Source: Deltaproteobacteria bacterium (GTDB lineage Bacteria > Desulfobacterota > Desulfuromonadia > Geobacterales > Geobacteraceae). Taken from it: a stretch of 64,000 nt of DNA. Numbering within the stretch: the stretch's first letter is position 1; every line of letters begins with the position of its first letter. The notes beneath the pieces are model-generated. The model saw only the letters and a list, made by a program, of their open reading frames with translations, did no database searches and was not told where the DNA came from. A program made the translations under genes and the position numbers. The stretch is from positions 1-64,000 of the forward strand of contig JAJZUC010000008.1 of assembly GCA_021847245.1 (NCBI GenBank), in the 5' to 3' direction. Positions 8,345 through 16,650 of this stretch are shown piece by piece.

Positions 8345-9832
8345 TTAGGATTTCCCCAGTGCCCGCCGGGCTACACCCGTCCCGAAGCGCCCCGAGAGTT
8401 CCGCGAATACCGTATCGTCGAATCGTTTCATGTTGAGGACGAGCATTTCCACCGAGTTCACCTCGGTTGCCGCGTTGGCGTAGCTTTGGTGGGCTTCCTG
8501 CAGTAGATGCAGGGTTTTCTCCTCGAGGGTCTGGAGATGCTGGAGCCCTTCACCCAGCAGGGCGATCTGGCATGTCTCGGGGGAGGCTCCCGCCTTGCTC
8601 GTCTGTTGGCTCGACATGATGTTCTTGGCGCTTTCGCTGAGCTGCACCGCCCGGTTGAAGAGGTCGAGGAGCATGTAATAACCGAAGGCCCTGGCGGTGA
8701 CCTCCGAGAGCTTGCCGATGACCTCTCCCTCGGTGTTGGTGGCCGTCGCGTTCTTCAGGATCAGGCCGACCGAGAGGGGGGTGCTCTTCAGGAACGTCTC
8801 TTCGTCGGCGGAAAGAGGCTGCCTTGCCTTGAGCTTGCCGGCGATGGCCTGCATCTGGCCGTTCACGTAGGTCAACAGGTTCTTGTTGGCGTCTGTGATG
8901 TCAGCGCACGCCCCGCCACTGGCCCTCCGTTGAGCAGTGCCGTCGATGAAGGAGCTGAAGCTCTCATTCTTGTCGCAGGGGGGGATGTACTGGGCACGGT
9001 AGGTAGTCCCCGAAGTGGCCGGACTCTGGACCACGACGTCGCCGATGAAGCCCCTGATGAGCTGCACGTAATCGCTGCTCATCCCCCTCTTCGCAGCCAG
9101 GTTCTCCAGGACCGACCCGTCACCGAAAACGGTCCTCACCTCGTCGGGACAGCCCGCCGTGGCGCTGGCTGCCGAAGTCTGGATGGTGCCGGGAGCCATG
9201 GGCTTTGTTCCGCTGGCGGACTTGAGCTCGCTATCGAACAGCTTGCTCACGTCATGGGCCAGGTCTTTCGCCCCGCTGGAAACCAGGAAATCGGTCTGGG
9301 CCGACTTCATCTCCGCCTTCAGGCTGTCGGACATGATGGAGGAGAATGGGCTCGAAGCCGTCGCCACCAGGGCCTTGGCCGCCTTGCAGTCGTTGAGTTG
9401 GAGCGAGTTCAGCCGGTCGGTGATCGCCTCCAGCGTCTTGATGGTGTCCGCCACCTGGGGAGCCAGGGTCTTCAGGGCAATGTCGAAGGCAGCCGCAGGC
9501 GCCGCGGAAAGGATGTTCTGCAGCTTCTGGACGAGATAATCGACGTTCATGAAGGAGAATCCCCCCAGGAAGGCATCGATGCCGCCGCACCCCGACTTGA
9601 GCTGCGGGAGCGACGCGGTGACCAGGTAATCGTTGGAATTGGCCCAGCGGGCAGAGAATCCGCCGCCTGTGTAGTAGCCACGTTTCGCCCCCTCGTAGTA
9701 GCTGGGGGAAGTGCTGCTCTTCTGCTTTATCCAGTCGTCCACCCAGCCCGATCCTGGCGCGGGGCCGGGGAAGGCGGCGAGAGACACGGCCACTGCCGCC
9801 GCGATCAGCTTGGTTCCCTTGCGACGCATCAT
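8345..9832 (-). CDS. traH: TraH-like conjugative pilus assembly protein
   Basis: A 495-aa protein matching the TraH family of F-type type IV secretion. It has an N-terminal signal peptide, then a SGCGGID segment and the FxGxFSFMN...LQ region typical of TraH, with several periplasmic cysteines. TraH acts with TraF and others in outer-membrane pilus assembly. I choose the second ATG of an ATGATG pair (9832), which has AAAGGGG upstream. The F-type genes seen here (traH, traF, traD-like) are only part of a full set; traC, traG, traU, traW and traN are absent from the window. Confidence 0.82.
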   Translation of the reverse strand: MMRRKGTKLIAAAVAVSLAAFPGPAPGSGWVDDWIKQKSSTSPSYYEGAKRGYYTGGGFSARWANSNDYLVTASLPQLKSGCGGIDAFLGGFSFMNVDYLVQKLQNILSAAPAAAFDIALKTLAPQVADTIKTLEAITDRLNSLQLNDCKAAKALVATASSPFSSIMSDSLKAEMKSAQTDFLVSSGAKDLAHDVSKLFDSELKSASGTKPMAPGTIQTSAASATAGCPDEVRTVFGDGSVLENLAAKRGMSSDYVQLIRGFIGDVVVQSPATSGTTYRAQYIPPCDKNESFSSFIDGTAQRRASGGACADITDANKNLLTYVNGQMQAIAGKLKARQPLSADEETFLKSTPLSVGLILKNATATNTEGEVIGKLSEVTARAFGYYMLLDLFNRAVQLSESAKNIMSSQQTSKAGASPETCQIALLGEGLQHLQTLEEKTLHLLQEAHQSYANAATEVNSVEMLVLNMKRFDDTVFAELSGRFGTGVARRALGKS

Positions 9833-9869
9833 GGGTTCAGCCCCTTTCATCCGGTTGTTGAAATGTACA

Positions 9870-10790
9870 TCATGTGACCAGTGCTCCGTGCCGAGTTGTC
9901 AAACCGGCCGGGTTTCCCCTCTTGTAAGGTTGGGTGATCTGGAAATTCAGGTTACCCATTGAAAAGGCCTCGACGCCTCGCAGATATTTGGCGATGTCGA
10001 TCTCTACACCTTTTTCCAATCGCCGTTTATGGGCACTCACCCAGTGAAGGATGGGTCGCCTTCGTCCCGATGCGGTCATGGGCAAGCTTCGGGCGTAAAA
10101 GAGGCTCTGAATCATAGGTTCTTCGATCCCGAAGTGCACCTTTGCATGACCTCTGCTATCCGACAGTTGGAACGGCTCTTCTGTTGTCACCATCCATAAA
10201 TATTTCGTGTCAGCCAGCAAAGAGAGGGCACCAGGGCCATAGTGCGAGCCGGCATATCGGTCGATTCTGAATGCGGCAATCTTGCCGTCCCTAAATTTCG
10301 CAGTGTCAATTGTCAGCCAGACGTCACCATGTGCATCGATGGCGAAGTAGGTGATTTCGATGATAGGGCAAAGCTTGCCGGCCTTCGGCATTTCAACCAC
10401 ATACACCTTGTATATGTAAGCGGGATCCTTGCATTGGCAGACGACCCCTTTCTTGAACCTTCTGACCCGTTTAACGGCGGCATACGAAAACTCCATTCCC
10501 TCACTTGGTTTCACATAAACGCAACCGGACTCCGGCAATTCATCGACATCGAGATCGAACGTGCCCCAGTAGTAATTTCTCTTCGATCCCGGAATATAGA
10601 CACCCTCAGTCAGAGCTTGGAAATGCTCCATATCCTTTCTACCGCAGCCGCCGAATTGCATTGCCTCGACTTTTTCGCCGGGTTTCGGCACCCAGTCGAG
10701 TATTGCCAGCAAACCGGAATAAGCCTTGTCTACCAGTTCTTCGGAATCCAGTATCGACACGCTCTCGCCAATGTAAGGTTTCGCTTTCAA
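9870..10790 (-). CDS. Hypothetical protein between traF and traH
   Basis: A 306-aa soluble protein without a domain I can name. A basic stretch (SGRRRPILHWVSAHKRR) followed by a short conserved-looking VDIAKYLRG-type segment resembles uncharacterised phage and plasmid proteins. A TTG start is taken because AGGAGG stands 6 nt upstream and no ATG fits better. Lower GC content than the flanking tra genes suggests it is a later insertion between traF and traH. Confidence 0.5.
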   Translation of the reverse strand: MKAKPYIGESVSILDSEELVDKAYSGLLAILDWVPKPGEKVEAMQFGGCGRKDMEHFQALTEGVYIPGSKRNYYWGTFDLDVDELPESGCVYVKPSEGMEFSYAAVKRVRRFKKGVVCQCKDPAYIYKVYVVEMPKAGKLCPIIEITYFAIDAHGDVWLTIDTAKFRDGKIAAFRIDRYAGSHYGPGALSLLADTKYLWMVTTEEPFQLSDSRGHAKVHFGIEEPMIQSLFYARSLPMTASGRRRPILHWVSAHKRRLEKGVEIDIAKYLRGVEAFSMGNLNFQITQPYKRGNPAGLTTRHGALVT

Positions 10791-10855
10791 AGCGACCTCC
10801 TTTCAACGGGCTCCTGGCCCGCGCTGGTGTGGCAAATCGTTGTTTCTTCGTCCTT

Positions 10856-11692
10856 CTACTTTTCGTTGGGCGCGGGAGGACGCTTCTTCACGTCGAAACC
10901 TCCTCCCCGCTGGAAATCATAGAGGGAGAATTCCTCCGGTGTGATCTCCCCCTTGAGGAGCCTCACGGCCCGGTAGGTCCTGTCCTCGATCTCGTCGGCG
11001 GAGATCACCCCGGACGACACCGGGAAATAATCCTGGTTCCCCTTCTGGATCAGGACGAGAGTGGGGGTGATCTCCACATGGAATCTCGCGGCGAGTCCCG
11101 GGTTCTCCTGGGTGTTCACCCTCTTCACCACCCACCCGGTCGAGTTGGTGAACCACTCCAGGATCGGCGCCTGCTCTTCGCAGAAGCTGCAGTCCTGCCG
11201 GAAGAAATAGATGAGCGCGAAGTCGTCCCGGTTTTCGCGCAGCTTCCGGCTCTTTTCCTCCCTGATCCGGGATATGCGGCCCAGATTGCCGGGGGTCGTG
11301 ATCGGATAGTCCTTCTTGGTGGACAGTTCCGGGTATTTCTGCCAGACGTACTGGGAGACGTTAGTGAAGGCGAGGGCCTTCTTCCTGGCGATCTCCTGGA
11401 CCTCGTAGTAGTCCCTGACGTTCTCCTCCGACGGGTTCCGCACAGCCTCCTTCTTCAAGCCCTCGGCGAGCTTCTCGAAGTTGTCGGGATGCATGTCCCA
11501 AATCTGCTCGTAGGTATAGGCCCTGAGCCTTGTGGGCCCGGGGCCGGCGTCACGGTTCTTCTCCTTCTCCTCTGCCGCCTTGGGAGGTTCTTTCTCGTAC
11601 CACCACCATCCCTTGCCCGCCTCCGAGTAGTAATCGGCGCTGGCGGTAGCGGCGAAGACGAGGAGCAGGCCGGCGACGATCAGGTTACGCAT
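10856..11692 (-). CDS. traF: TraF-like thioredoxin-fold conjugation protein
   Basis: A 278-aa protein with a signal peptide (cut near ASA-DYY), a helical middle and a C-terminal thioredoxin fold. The redox-type motif CSFC stands at the usual active-site position, so it may be a working disulfide oxidoreductase, unlike F-plasmid TraF which lacks the pair. A cis-proline segment (EITPTLV) supports the fold. In F-type systems TraF works with TraH in pilus assembly. Its ATG overlaps the end of the HD-protein gene by 13 nt, so the ORF-track start upstream is rejected. Confidence 0.83.
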   Translation of the reverse strand: MRNLIVAGLLLVFAATASADYYSEAGKGWWWYEKEPPKAAEEKEKNRDAGPGPTRLRAYTYEQIWDMHPDNFEKLAEGLKKEAVRNPSEENVRDYYEVQEIARKKALAFTNVSQYVWQKYPELSTKKDYPITTPGNLGRISRIREEKSRKLRENRDDFALIYFFRQDCSFCEEQAPILEWFTNSTGWVVKRVNTQENPGLAARFHVEITPTLVLIQKGNQDYFPVSSGVISADEIEDRTYRAVRLLKGEITPEEFSLYDFQRGGGFDVKKRPPAPNEK

Positions 11693-13131
11693 GTGGCGCC
11701 CTCCCTGATCTTCAGCTTGATGTCCGCGACCATCTGTCTCAGCGCCTGTGGTTTCTCGTTCTCCAGGGTCGAAGGGAGTGTGCCGAAGGCCTCGGCCCGG
11801 AACGGTATCAGCAGGACCGAATACCCTTTGCCTCCTTTGGTGACGACGGTTGTCTGTGTCATGTAGTGGCCGCGGCCCATCAGGTCGGTGGCGATGGCGT
11901 TCTTGACCCTGCTCAGTTCCCATACGACGGTGTGGAGCAGGTTCCGTTTCATCTCCTCGTTCGCGTCCGCCAGTTTCACCAGCGGGTCGTGTCCTCCGAT
12001 CCGGTGAATCACCCGCCACAGCGCGTCCTGATTGGCGAAGACCAGGCCGTTTGGCATGGAGACGATATGCCAGCGGCTGCCGGTGGGCGTCTCCTCCAGT
12101 CGATTTACCATCTCTCCGAGAAGTGACAGCACGGTGTCCACGTCGAACCAGGAGGGAAGTTCCAGCGTCGTTGGCGTGAATTTCCCCTCCACCGGAGAGC
12201 CGAGCGGGTGGTCCGTCTTCGGCCTATCCGCATCGGCCGTCACCTGTTCGGCCGGCATCAAGGGAACCCCGACATTTCCGAACGTCGCCAGCTCTTCCGC
12301 CCGCGCGTCATGGTCGCACCGCTTCAACTGCACGGTGAGTTCGTCAGGGGGGGTGATCGCGTGGTGGTTGCCGATGGCGGCGTCCAGCTCCTGCCTGTTG
12401 GGAAGGGAGGCGTACTCTGGTATGCCGCCGAGAACTATCTTGGAAATGACCGGGTGATCCGCGGTGGAGTAATACTTTTTGTGGAAAGACGGAATCTTGC
12501 CAATGTCGTGACCGAGCGCGATGATCAGGCAGTCGGCCAGCATCGCCCCCTTGCCGGCGGTCGCGGCGAATTTACGGGCTACCGCCAGGCTGTGCCTGTA
12601 AAGGGGTATCGTGGCGAGCAGGGAATACGCCTCGGCCCCATACTGGGCATCCGTTTCCGTCACCTTTCCCCCACCGCCCGCGTGTCCCTTGCCGACGACG
12701 GAAGGACAGGTCCCTTCCGCGTCGAGCAGTTTGAGGATCTCAACGATCACCGTCCGGCGGGCCCCTTTCACGAGCCGCTGATTCTCGACCATCGTCCGGT
12801 AGAACCCGGCTATCTCCTCTATGGCGAAGGCAGGGGGCGGTGTGGTCGCCTCGTCCGTGGCGGAAGGAGGCTTGCGCCAGAGCTTTGCCACTTCCGTGAA
12901 CTCGATGACGTCGCCCACCAGCGCGTTGTTCTCGTCCGAGGGGGTTTCGTCTTCTTCGGTCCAGATATGGCTTATCTCCTTGAGGGTGAGTGTCTCCATT
13001 TCGCCGTCCCCCTCTTCGCGGCGTTCCTTCTCCTCGGCGGTCCTTTCGGGTCGAAGGCCGATGAACAGCCTGATCGAGAACAGGATCAAGCCGACCCCGA
13101 TCAATCCGGCGATTAAGGCCAGGGTTTTCAT
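11680..13131 (-). CDS. Membrane-anchored HD-domain conjugation protein
   Basis: A 483-aa protein. One N-terminal membrane span (residues ~4-25) is followed by a charged linker and an HD-type metal site (LYRHSLAVA, then ALGHDIGKI, later GNHHAI). This order is like the N-terminal domain of MobH/TraI_2-type relaxases and of HD hydrolases. A second conserved part (residues ~330-480) is of unknown fold. It sits between the coupling ATPase (ATGA overlap) and traF. A relaxase or a transfer-associated phosphohydrolase are both possible; I cannot see a relaxase catalytic tyrosine. Confidence 0.6.
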   Translation of the reverse strand: MKTLALIAGLIGVGLILFSIRLFIGLRPERTAEEKERREEGDGEMETLTLKEISHIWTEEDETPSDENNALVGDVIEFTEVAKLWRKPPSATDEATTPPPAFAIEEIAGFYRTMVENQRLVKGARRTVIVEILKLLDAEGTCPSVVGKGHAGGGGKVTETDAQYGAEAYSLLATIPLYRHSLAVARKFAATAGKGAMLADCLIIALGHDIGKIPSFHKKYYSTADHPVISKIVLGGIPEYASLPNRQELDAAIGNHHAITPPDELTVQLKRCDHDARAEELATFGNVGVPLMPAEQVTADADRPKTDHPLGSPVEGKFTPTTLELPSWFDVDTVLSLLGEMVNRLEETPTGSRWHIVSMPNGLVFANQDALWRVIHRIGGHDPLVKLADANEEMKRNLLHTVVWELSRVKNAIATDLMGRGHYMTQTTVVTKGGKGYSVLLIPFRAEAFGTLPSTLENEKPQALRQMVADIKLKIREGATCVT

Positions 13132-14501
13132 TTCGAGCTCTCCCTCTGCGCCGACGGCACGTTCAGCGGGGCGGCGGGAAAGTTGATCTTCACCGATGGG
13201 GCTTTCACCATGAGGGTGGTCCCCCTGTATCTCCCCGAATAGGTAAGCATGTAGAACTCCTGCGGCTGCAGGCCGAGAATGTCCTGGACCTTGAGGATGT
13301 CCTGTTCCACTTCGCGGGTCGTGACCTGGTTCGAGCCGAAAATCCCGGTGAGCACGTTTCTCACCCCGAAATGCCGCACCACGTACTCGGAGGTCTCGGC
13401 GTCAGAGCAGCGCATGAATATCTTGGTGTTGGTGTTGTCGAGGATCGACTTCCCGTACTCCTCCCCCACGGCGGCGTATATCTGGTTCACGGACTGGGCG
13501 AAGGCATGCACCATCACATCGGCCGCTCCCGCCTTGGCGAACAGTTCCTCCACGCCCTGGTAGATCAGGCTCTGCGCCTCGTCGATGTAGATCGACAACG
13601 GAGGGGAGACCTTCTGCCTGTTGGAGAGATAGACCCTGCCGACGAATGACTGGATCATGGAGAGGAGTACCTTGCCGAGAGTGGCGGCTGCCTCGCGGGT
13701 GATCAGGGAGCCGGTATGGACGACCAGGATGACCGGCTTTCCCTCCTCCAGCCGGTCGATGAAGCGGTTGCTGTCGGCCTGGCCGATGATTTTGCCGATA
13801 TTGCCGGAGGAAAGCTCCATGAGGCAGGTGCGAAGCGACGAAGAGACCTTCGAGTAGTACTCCTGGGGCGAGTCGAGGATGTCCCTGAACATCCCAGCGA
13901 TCAGGTCCGCCTCCGACATCTCCAGCCGCCGCAGATGGTTCATGGTGTATTCCAGGGAGCTACGGCGGATGCTGTTGCGGATCGTGTCCATGTTCAGGAC
14001 GAGCTTGTGCCCTTCCTCTTTGGCGAGGATGATGTTGCCGGTGATGACGGCGGTGGTGATCTCCTTGGCGATGTTGCGGTAGAACGGCTCCCGCCCTCCC
14101 TGGATGCCCGAGATGATGTGGCCTACCAGCTCGTCGACCATGAAATAGAAGGCCATGGGATCGACCACCGCCGAATACTCGGGGAAAATCGGCGTCACCA
14201 GCATCAGGTCCTTCAGCCGGCCGGACTCCCGGGCCACCTCGAATATCTTGGTGAATATCTGCTGGTCCCCCTTGGGGTCGAAGTAGACCACGCTGTTCCC
14301 CTTGCGGATGTCCTGCTCGATCAGGTTCTCGCAGAGCCGGGTCTTCCCCACGCCGGTGGTTCCGAACACGAACATGTGCCGCCTCCGGAAGGAGTCCGGG
14401 ATCGAGATGGGGACGATCCGTGTCGGCTGCTCCATCCGGACGCCGGTGCCGATGTCGGTGGACGGCTCGTCACCCCTCGCTTTTTTCAGCCACGAAAACA
14501 T
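13128..14501 (-). CDS. TraD/VirD4-type coupling ATPase
   Basis: A 457-aa AAA+ ATPase of the type IV coupling protein/TraM-AAD-binding family. Walker A GTTGVGKT at ~residue 49, Walker B LSIYIDEAQ, and the downstream AQSVNQI and DNTNTKI segments are typical. It is shorter than F TraD and lacks the usual two N-terminal membrane spans, so it may be docked by the membrane-anchored HD protein downstream, whose start overlaps its stop codon. It would hand the DNA-relaxase complex to the secretion channel. Confidence 0.83.
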   Translation of the reverse strand: MFSWLKKARGDEPSTDIGTGVRMEQPTRIVPISIPDSFRRRHMFVFGTTGVGKTRLCENLIEQDIRKGNSVVYFDPKGDQQIFTKIFEVARESGRLKDLMLVTPIFPEYSAVVDPMAFYFMVDELVGHIISGIQGGREPFYRNIAKEITTAVITGNIILAKEEGHKLVLNMDTIRNSIRRSSLEYTMNHLRRLEMSEADLIAGMFRDILDSPQEYYSKVSSSLRTCLMELSSGNIGKIIGQADSNRFIDRLEEGKPVILVVHTGSLITREAAATLGKVLLSMIQSFVGRVYLSNRQKVSPPLSIYIDEAQSLIYQGVEELFAKAGAADVMVHAFAQSVNQIYAAVGEEYGKSILDNTNTKIFMRCSDAETSEYVVRHFGVRNVLTGIFGSNQVTTREVEQDILKVQDILGLQPQEFYMLTYSGRYRGTTLMVKAPSVKINFPAAPLNVPSAQRESSK

Positions 14502-15192
14502 ACAGGTGTTCTCCCAGTTCCTTTCCGACGGTGTTGATGGCGCTCTTGGGAAGACGGACCGGCGTCGCGAGCCTGCTGAACCCTCCGGCGACCCGCCTCT
14601 GGCAAACGATGCCGTCCACTCCCGTGACTTTCTTCAGGAGCAGTTCCGGCAGTTGCGGCGACGTTCGGCTCAGTTGGATGCGGACGCGCGCCGAGTGCCT
14701 GCCGGCCTGGACGGCGTGGACCCGCGTAACGTGAAAAGCCCGCGTGTCGCCGACCCGGTAAAGCCCACGTTCATGCCCGGGCTGGTAAAGTAGCGGGCAT
14801 TCCCCGCTCAGGATCAGGCGCCGGAAGATTTCGTCAATCTCCAGCACGACACGCAACGTCCCACCGGCCTCGATCCTCCCGACGGTGCCGTATATGACCT
14901 GGCCCCGCAGTTCCTGAAGGATCTCCGCCTCGCGCAGGGCCTGCCTCCTTTGCAGTTCCAGTTCGACATTGTGGAGAATGTGGCGCCGGAGTTTCCTCGT
15001 TATGGCATGCAGCGGAACCTCGACCGGCTTTCCGATGCGCGGATAGGCGACGATCTCCAGTCCGTTCTCCGCCCTGACCGAGACGGTTGTGTCGAGGGCA
15101 GCGGACAGGGTTCTGGTTATGGCAAGCTCCACGGCATCGAGCACCTGGTCTTCCGGCAGCCCGTACTTCTGCAGAAGGTCAGCGGTCAGCAC
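14470..15192 (-). CDS. NusA-like S1-domain protein in a conjugation operon
   Basis: About 240 aa, unusual in this setting. Residues ~1-90 follow the NusA N-terminal pattern (GLPEDQVLDAVELAI). Then comes an S1-type beta-barrel (VIYGTVGRIEAG, YRVGDTRAFHVTRVHA) and the NusA-like strand IQLSRTSPQLPELLL ... GIVCQRRVAG. The end retains only the last piece of a KH1-like domain (INTVGKELGEHLYVF). KH2 and acidic repeats are missing. The GTG at 15192 overlaps the upstream stop; an ATG at 15219 is the alternative. Possibly an element-specific transcription factor; this is inferred from pattern similarity alone. Confidence 0.6.
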   Translation of the reverse strand: MLTADLLQKYGLPEDQVLDAVELAITRTLSAALDTTVSVRAENGLEIVAYPRIGKPVEVPLHAITRKLRRHILHNVELELQRRQALREAEILQELRGQVIYGTVGRIEAGGTLRVVLEIDEIFRRLILSGECPLLYQPGHERGLYRVGDTRAFHVTRVHAVQAGRHSARVRIQLSRTSPQLPELLLKKVTGVDGIVCQRRVAGGFSRLATPVRLPKSAINTVGKELGEHLYVFVAEKSEG

Positions 15193-15685
15193 GGCCGAAC
15201 ACCGCCTGCCAGGGTGCATCTTGCGCTACGACCTCGGCCGAGGCCACCTGTCTGATCGGCCGGGTCCCGGCGTGTTCCGACAGAATCCGGAACACCCTTG
15301 CCGCGTAGCGGTCGCGTTTCGACGGGGTGCGGGAGTTGTAGCAGCCGACCGCCTGCCAGGTGTACCCGTAGTCAGAGACGCACTGGGCGAGAATCCATGC
15401 ACCCGCCTTCACGTTCGTGCAGGGATCGCCTAGACCGCTCCAGGTCTTTCCGAGCCGTCCGGCCCAGGAGGAGTTGATCTGCATGAGCCCGAAGTCGTAA
15501 GTGCCGTTGCGGTTCCAGTTCACGGCTCCCGGATCGAAGTTGCTCTCCACTTTGGCGATGCTCCAGAGAAGTTGCGGCGAGACGCCGTAAAGCTCTCCCG
15601 CCTCCTGGAAGCAGAAGGCATGGGCGCTTACTGCGTTTACCGCAAGGCAGAGCATCACCAGGATGAATACCGCCAGTCGGATCAT
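15179..15685 (-). CDS. Conjugation-type lytic transglycosylase
   Basis: A 168-aa protein with a signal peptide (cut near AHA-FC) and an SLT/lysozyme-like fold. The catalytic glutamate sits in IAKVESNFDP, and the GLMQINSSW and VGCYNS motifs of the VirB1/TrbN/IagB group follow. It opens the peptidoglycan for the secretion channel. First gene of the overlapping minus-strand run to traF; its ATG has TTAGGAG upstream. The gene diverges from lexA, with a 113-bp shared control region. Confidence 0.88.
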   Translation of the reverse strand: MIRLAVFILVMLCLAVNAVSAHAFCFQEAGELYGVSPQLLWSIAKVESNFDPGAVNWNRNGTYDFGLMQINSSWAGRLGKTWSGLGDPCTNVKAGAWILAQCVSDYGYTWQAVGCYNSRTPSKRDRYAARVFRILSEHAGTRPIRQVASAEVVAQDAPWQAVFGRADR

Positions 15686-15730
15686 GTTCGTTTTCTCCTA
15701 ACCCTATATCTAGCGGGGGGACAGCTCTCG

Positions 15731-15784
15731 TTGTCTTGACAAGACAAGGCGACCCTGATATATAGTGCTCAAATGGACACTATA
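15731..15784 (+). promoter_or_regulatory. lexA promoter with two palindromic operators
   Basis: TTGACA (15736) and TATATA (15759) stand 17 bp apart. A near-perfect palindrome TTGTCTTG-A-CAAGACAA covers the -35 box. A second inverted repeat, TATAGTG-N10-CACTATA (15761-15784), covers the -10 box. Either could be the LexA operator, and both could also affect the divergent transfer operon. Confidence 0.7.
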
Positions 15785-15798
15785 CGGAGGGGAAGACG

Positions 15799-16401
15799 GT
15801 GACCGACCTCACGGCACGGCAGCAGAAGGTACTGGACTTCATCGCCCGGTTCATCCAGACGAACGGCTACTCGCCGACTCTGCGGGACATTGCTGGCCAC
15901 CTTAACGTCAGCAGCACGTTCGGCGTGAACCGCCACCTCGACGCCCTGGAGAAGAAGGGTTTCATCAGGAGGTCCGGAACGGCGCGGGGGATAGTGCTGG
16001 CCGCGCAGGGGGCGAAATCGGTCCCGCTGCCGATCGTCGGCACCGTCCGCGCGGGTCAGCTCCACCCCGCCATCGAGGACATCCAGGGGTACTTCGCCGT
16101 CGATCAGGGACAGGTAAAGGGTGAGGGGTGCTTTCTTCTGAGGGTGAAAGGGGACTCGATGATCGGGGCGGGGATTTTCGACGGGGACCTCGCCCTGGTC
16201 CGTCCGCAGCCCGTCGCGGAAAACAGGGACACGGTGGTCGTCATGGTCGAGGGAGAGGCCACGCTCAAGTGGTTCTACCGGGAGCGCGACCGCATTCGTC
16301 TCCAGCCGGCCAATCCCAATATGGAGCCGATCATGGTGGGCCCCGACAAGGACGTATCGATTGTCGGCAAGGTCATCGGCATCTACCGGCAGTTGGAGTA
16401 G
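15799..16401 (+). CDS. lexA: LexA-type SOS repressor
   Basis: A 200-aa repressor. The winged helix (residues 1-65) has the LexA pattern SPTLRDIAGHLNVSS. The self-cleavage site RAG lies in GTVRAGQ; catalytic serine is in VKGDSM and lysine in EATLKWF. The GTG start follows GGAGGGG. It heads a plus-strand cassette with a small gene and dinB, so it most likely represses these and itself until DNA damage. Its promoter palindromes differ from the E. coli SOS box. It is probably an element-borne paralogue of a chromosomal LexA. Confidence 0.92.
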   Translation: MTDLTARQQKVLDFIARFIQTNGYSPTLRDIAGHLNVSSTFGVNRHLDALEKKGFIRRSGTARGIVLAAQGAKSVPLPIVGTVRAGQLHPAIEDIQGYFAVDQGQVKGEGCFLLRVKGDSMIGAGIFDGDLALVRPQPVAENRDTVVVMVEGEATLKWFYRERDRIRLQPANPNMEPIMVGPDKDVSIVGKVIGIYRQLE

Positions 16402-16404
16402 GAA

Positions 16405-16650
16405 TTGGAACGGATCAGGGAACAGATACGGATCGCCACCATCTTCACGCCGGGACGCCAGATCAAGCCGGTCTGGTTCGACTGGCACAACAGGAAGCAC
16501 TCGATCCTCCGGACAACCTACTTCTGGAGGGAGAAGGTGGGCGATGCTCTTCTTCTGCACTTTTCGGTGACGGACGGGGAGGCGCTCTACGAGCTGGTCT
16601 ACAACACGAAAGACCAGAGTTGGCTGCTGAACGGCATGGAGGTGAAGTGA
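16405..16650 (+). CDS. Small protein between lexA and dinB
   Basis: An 81-aa protein with an aromatic, beta-rich pattern (PVWFDWHNRKHSI, LLHFSVTDGEALYELVY). It has no cysteine or membrane segment. A TTG start lies 3 bp after lexA, and its TGA overlaps the ATG of dinB (TGATG), so it is tightly coupled with the polymerase. The family is not one I can name with certainty. Its fixed place in the SOS cassette suggests a polymerase-accessory or DNA-binding role, inferred from context. Confidence 0.6.
   Translation: MERIREQIRIATIFTPGRQIKPVWFDWHNRKHSILRTTYFWREKVGDALLLHFSVTDGEALYELVYNTKDQSWLLNGMEVK

Noticed and set aside
16128-16649. N-terminal 174 codons of the 584-aa ORF-track frame containing dinB
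   Set aside because: This part is a shadow of lexA and the 81-aa gene. DinB homology starts at the ATG at 16650.
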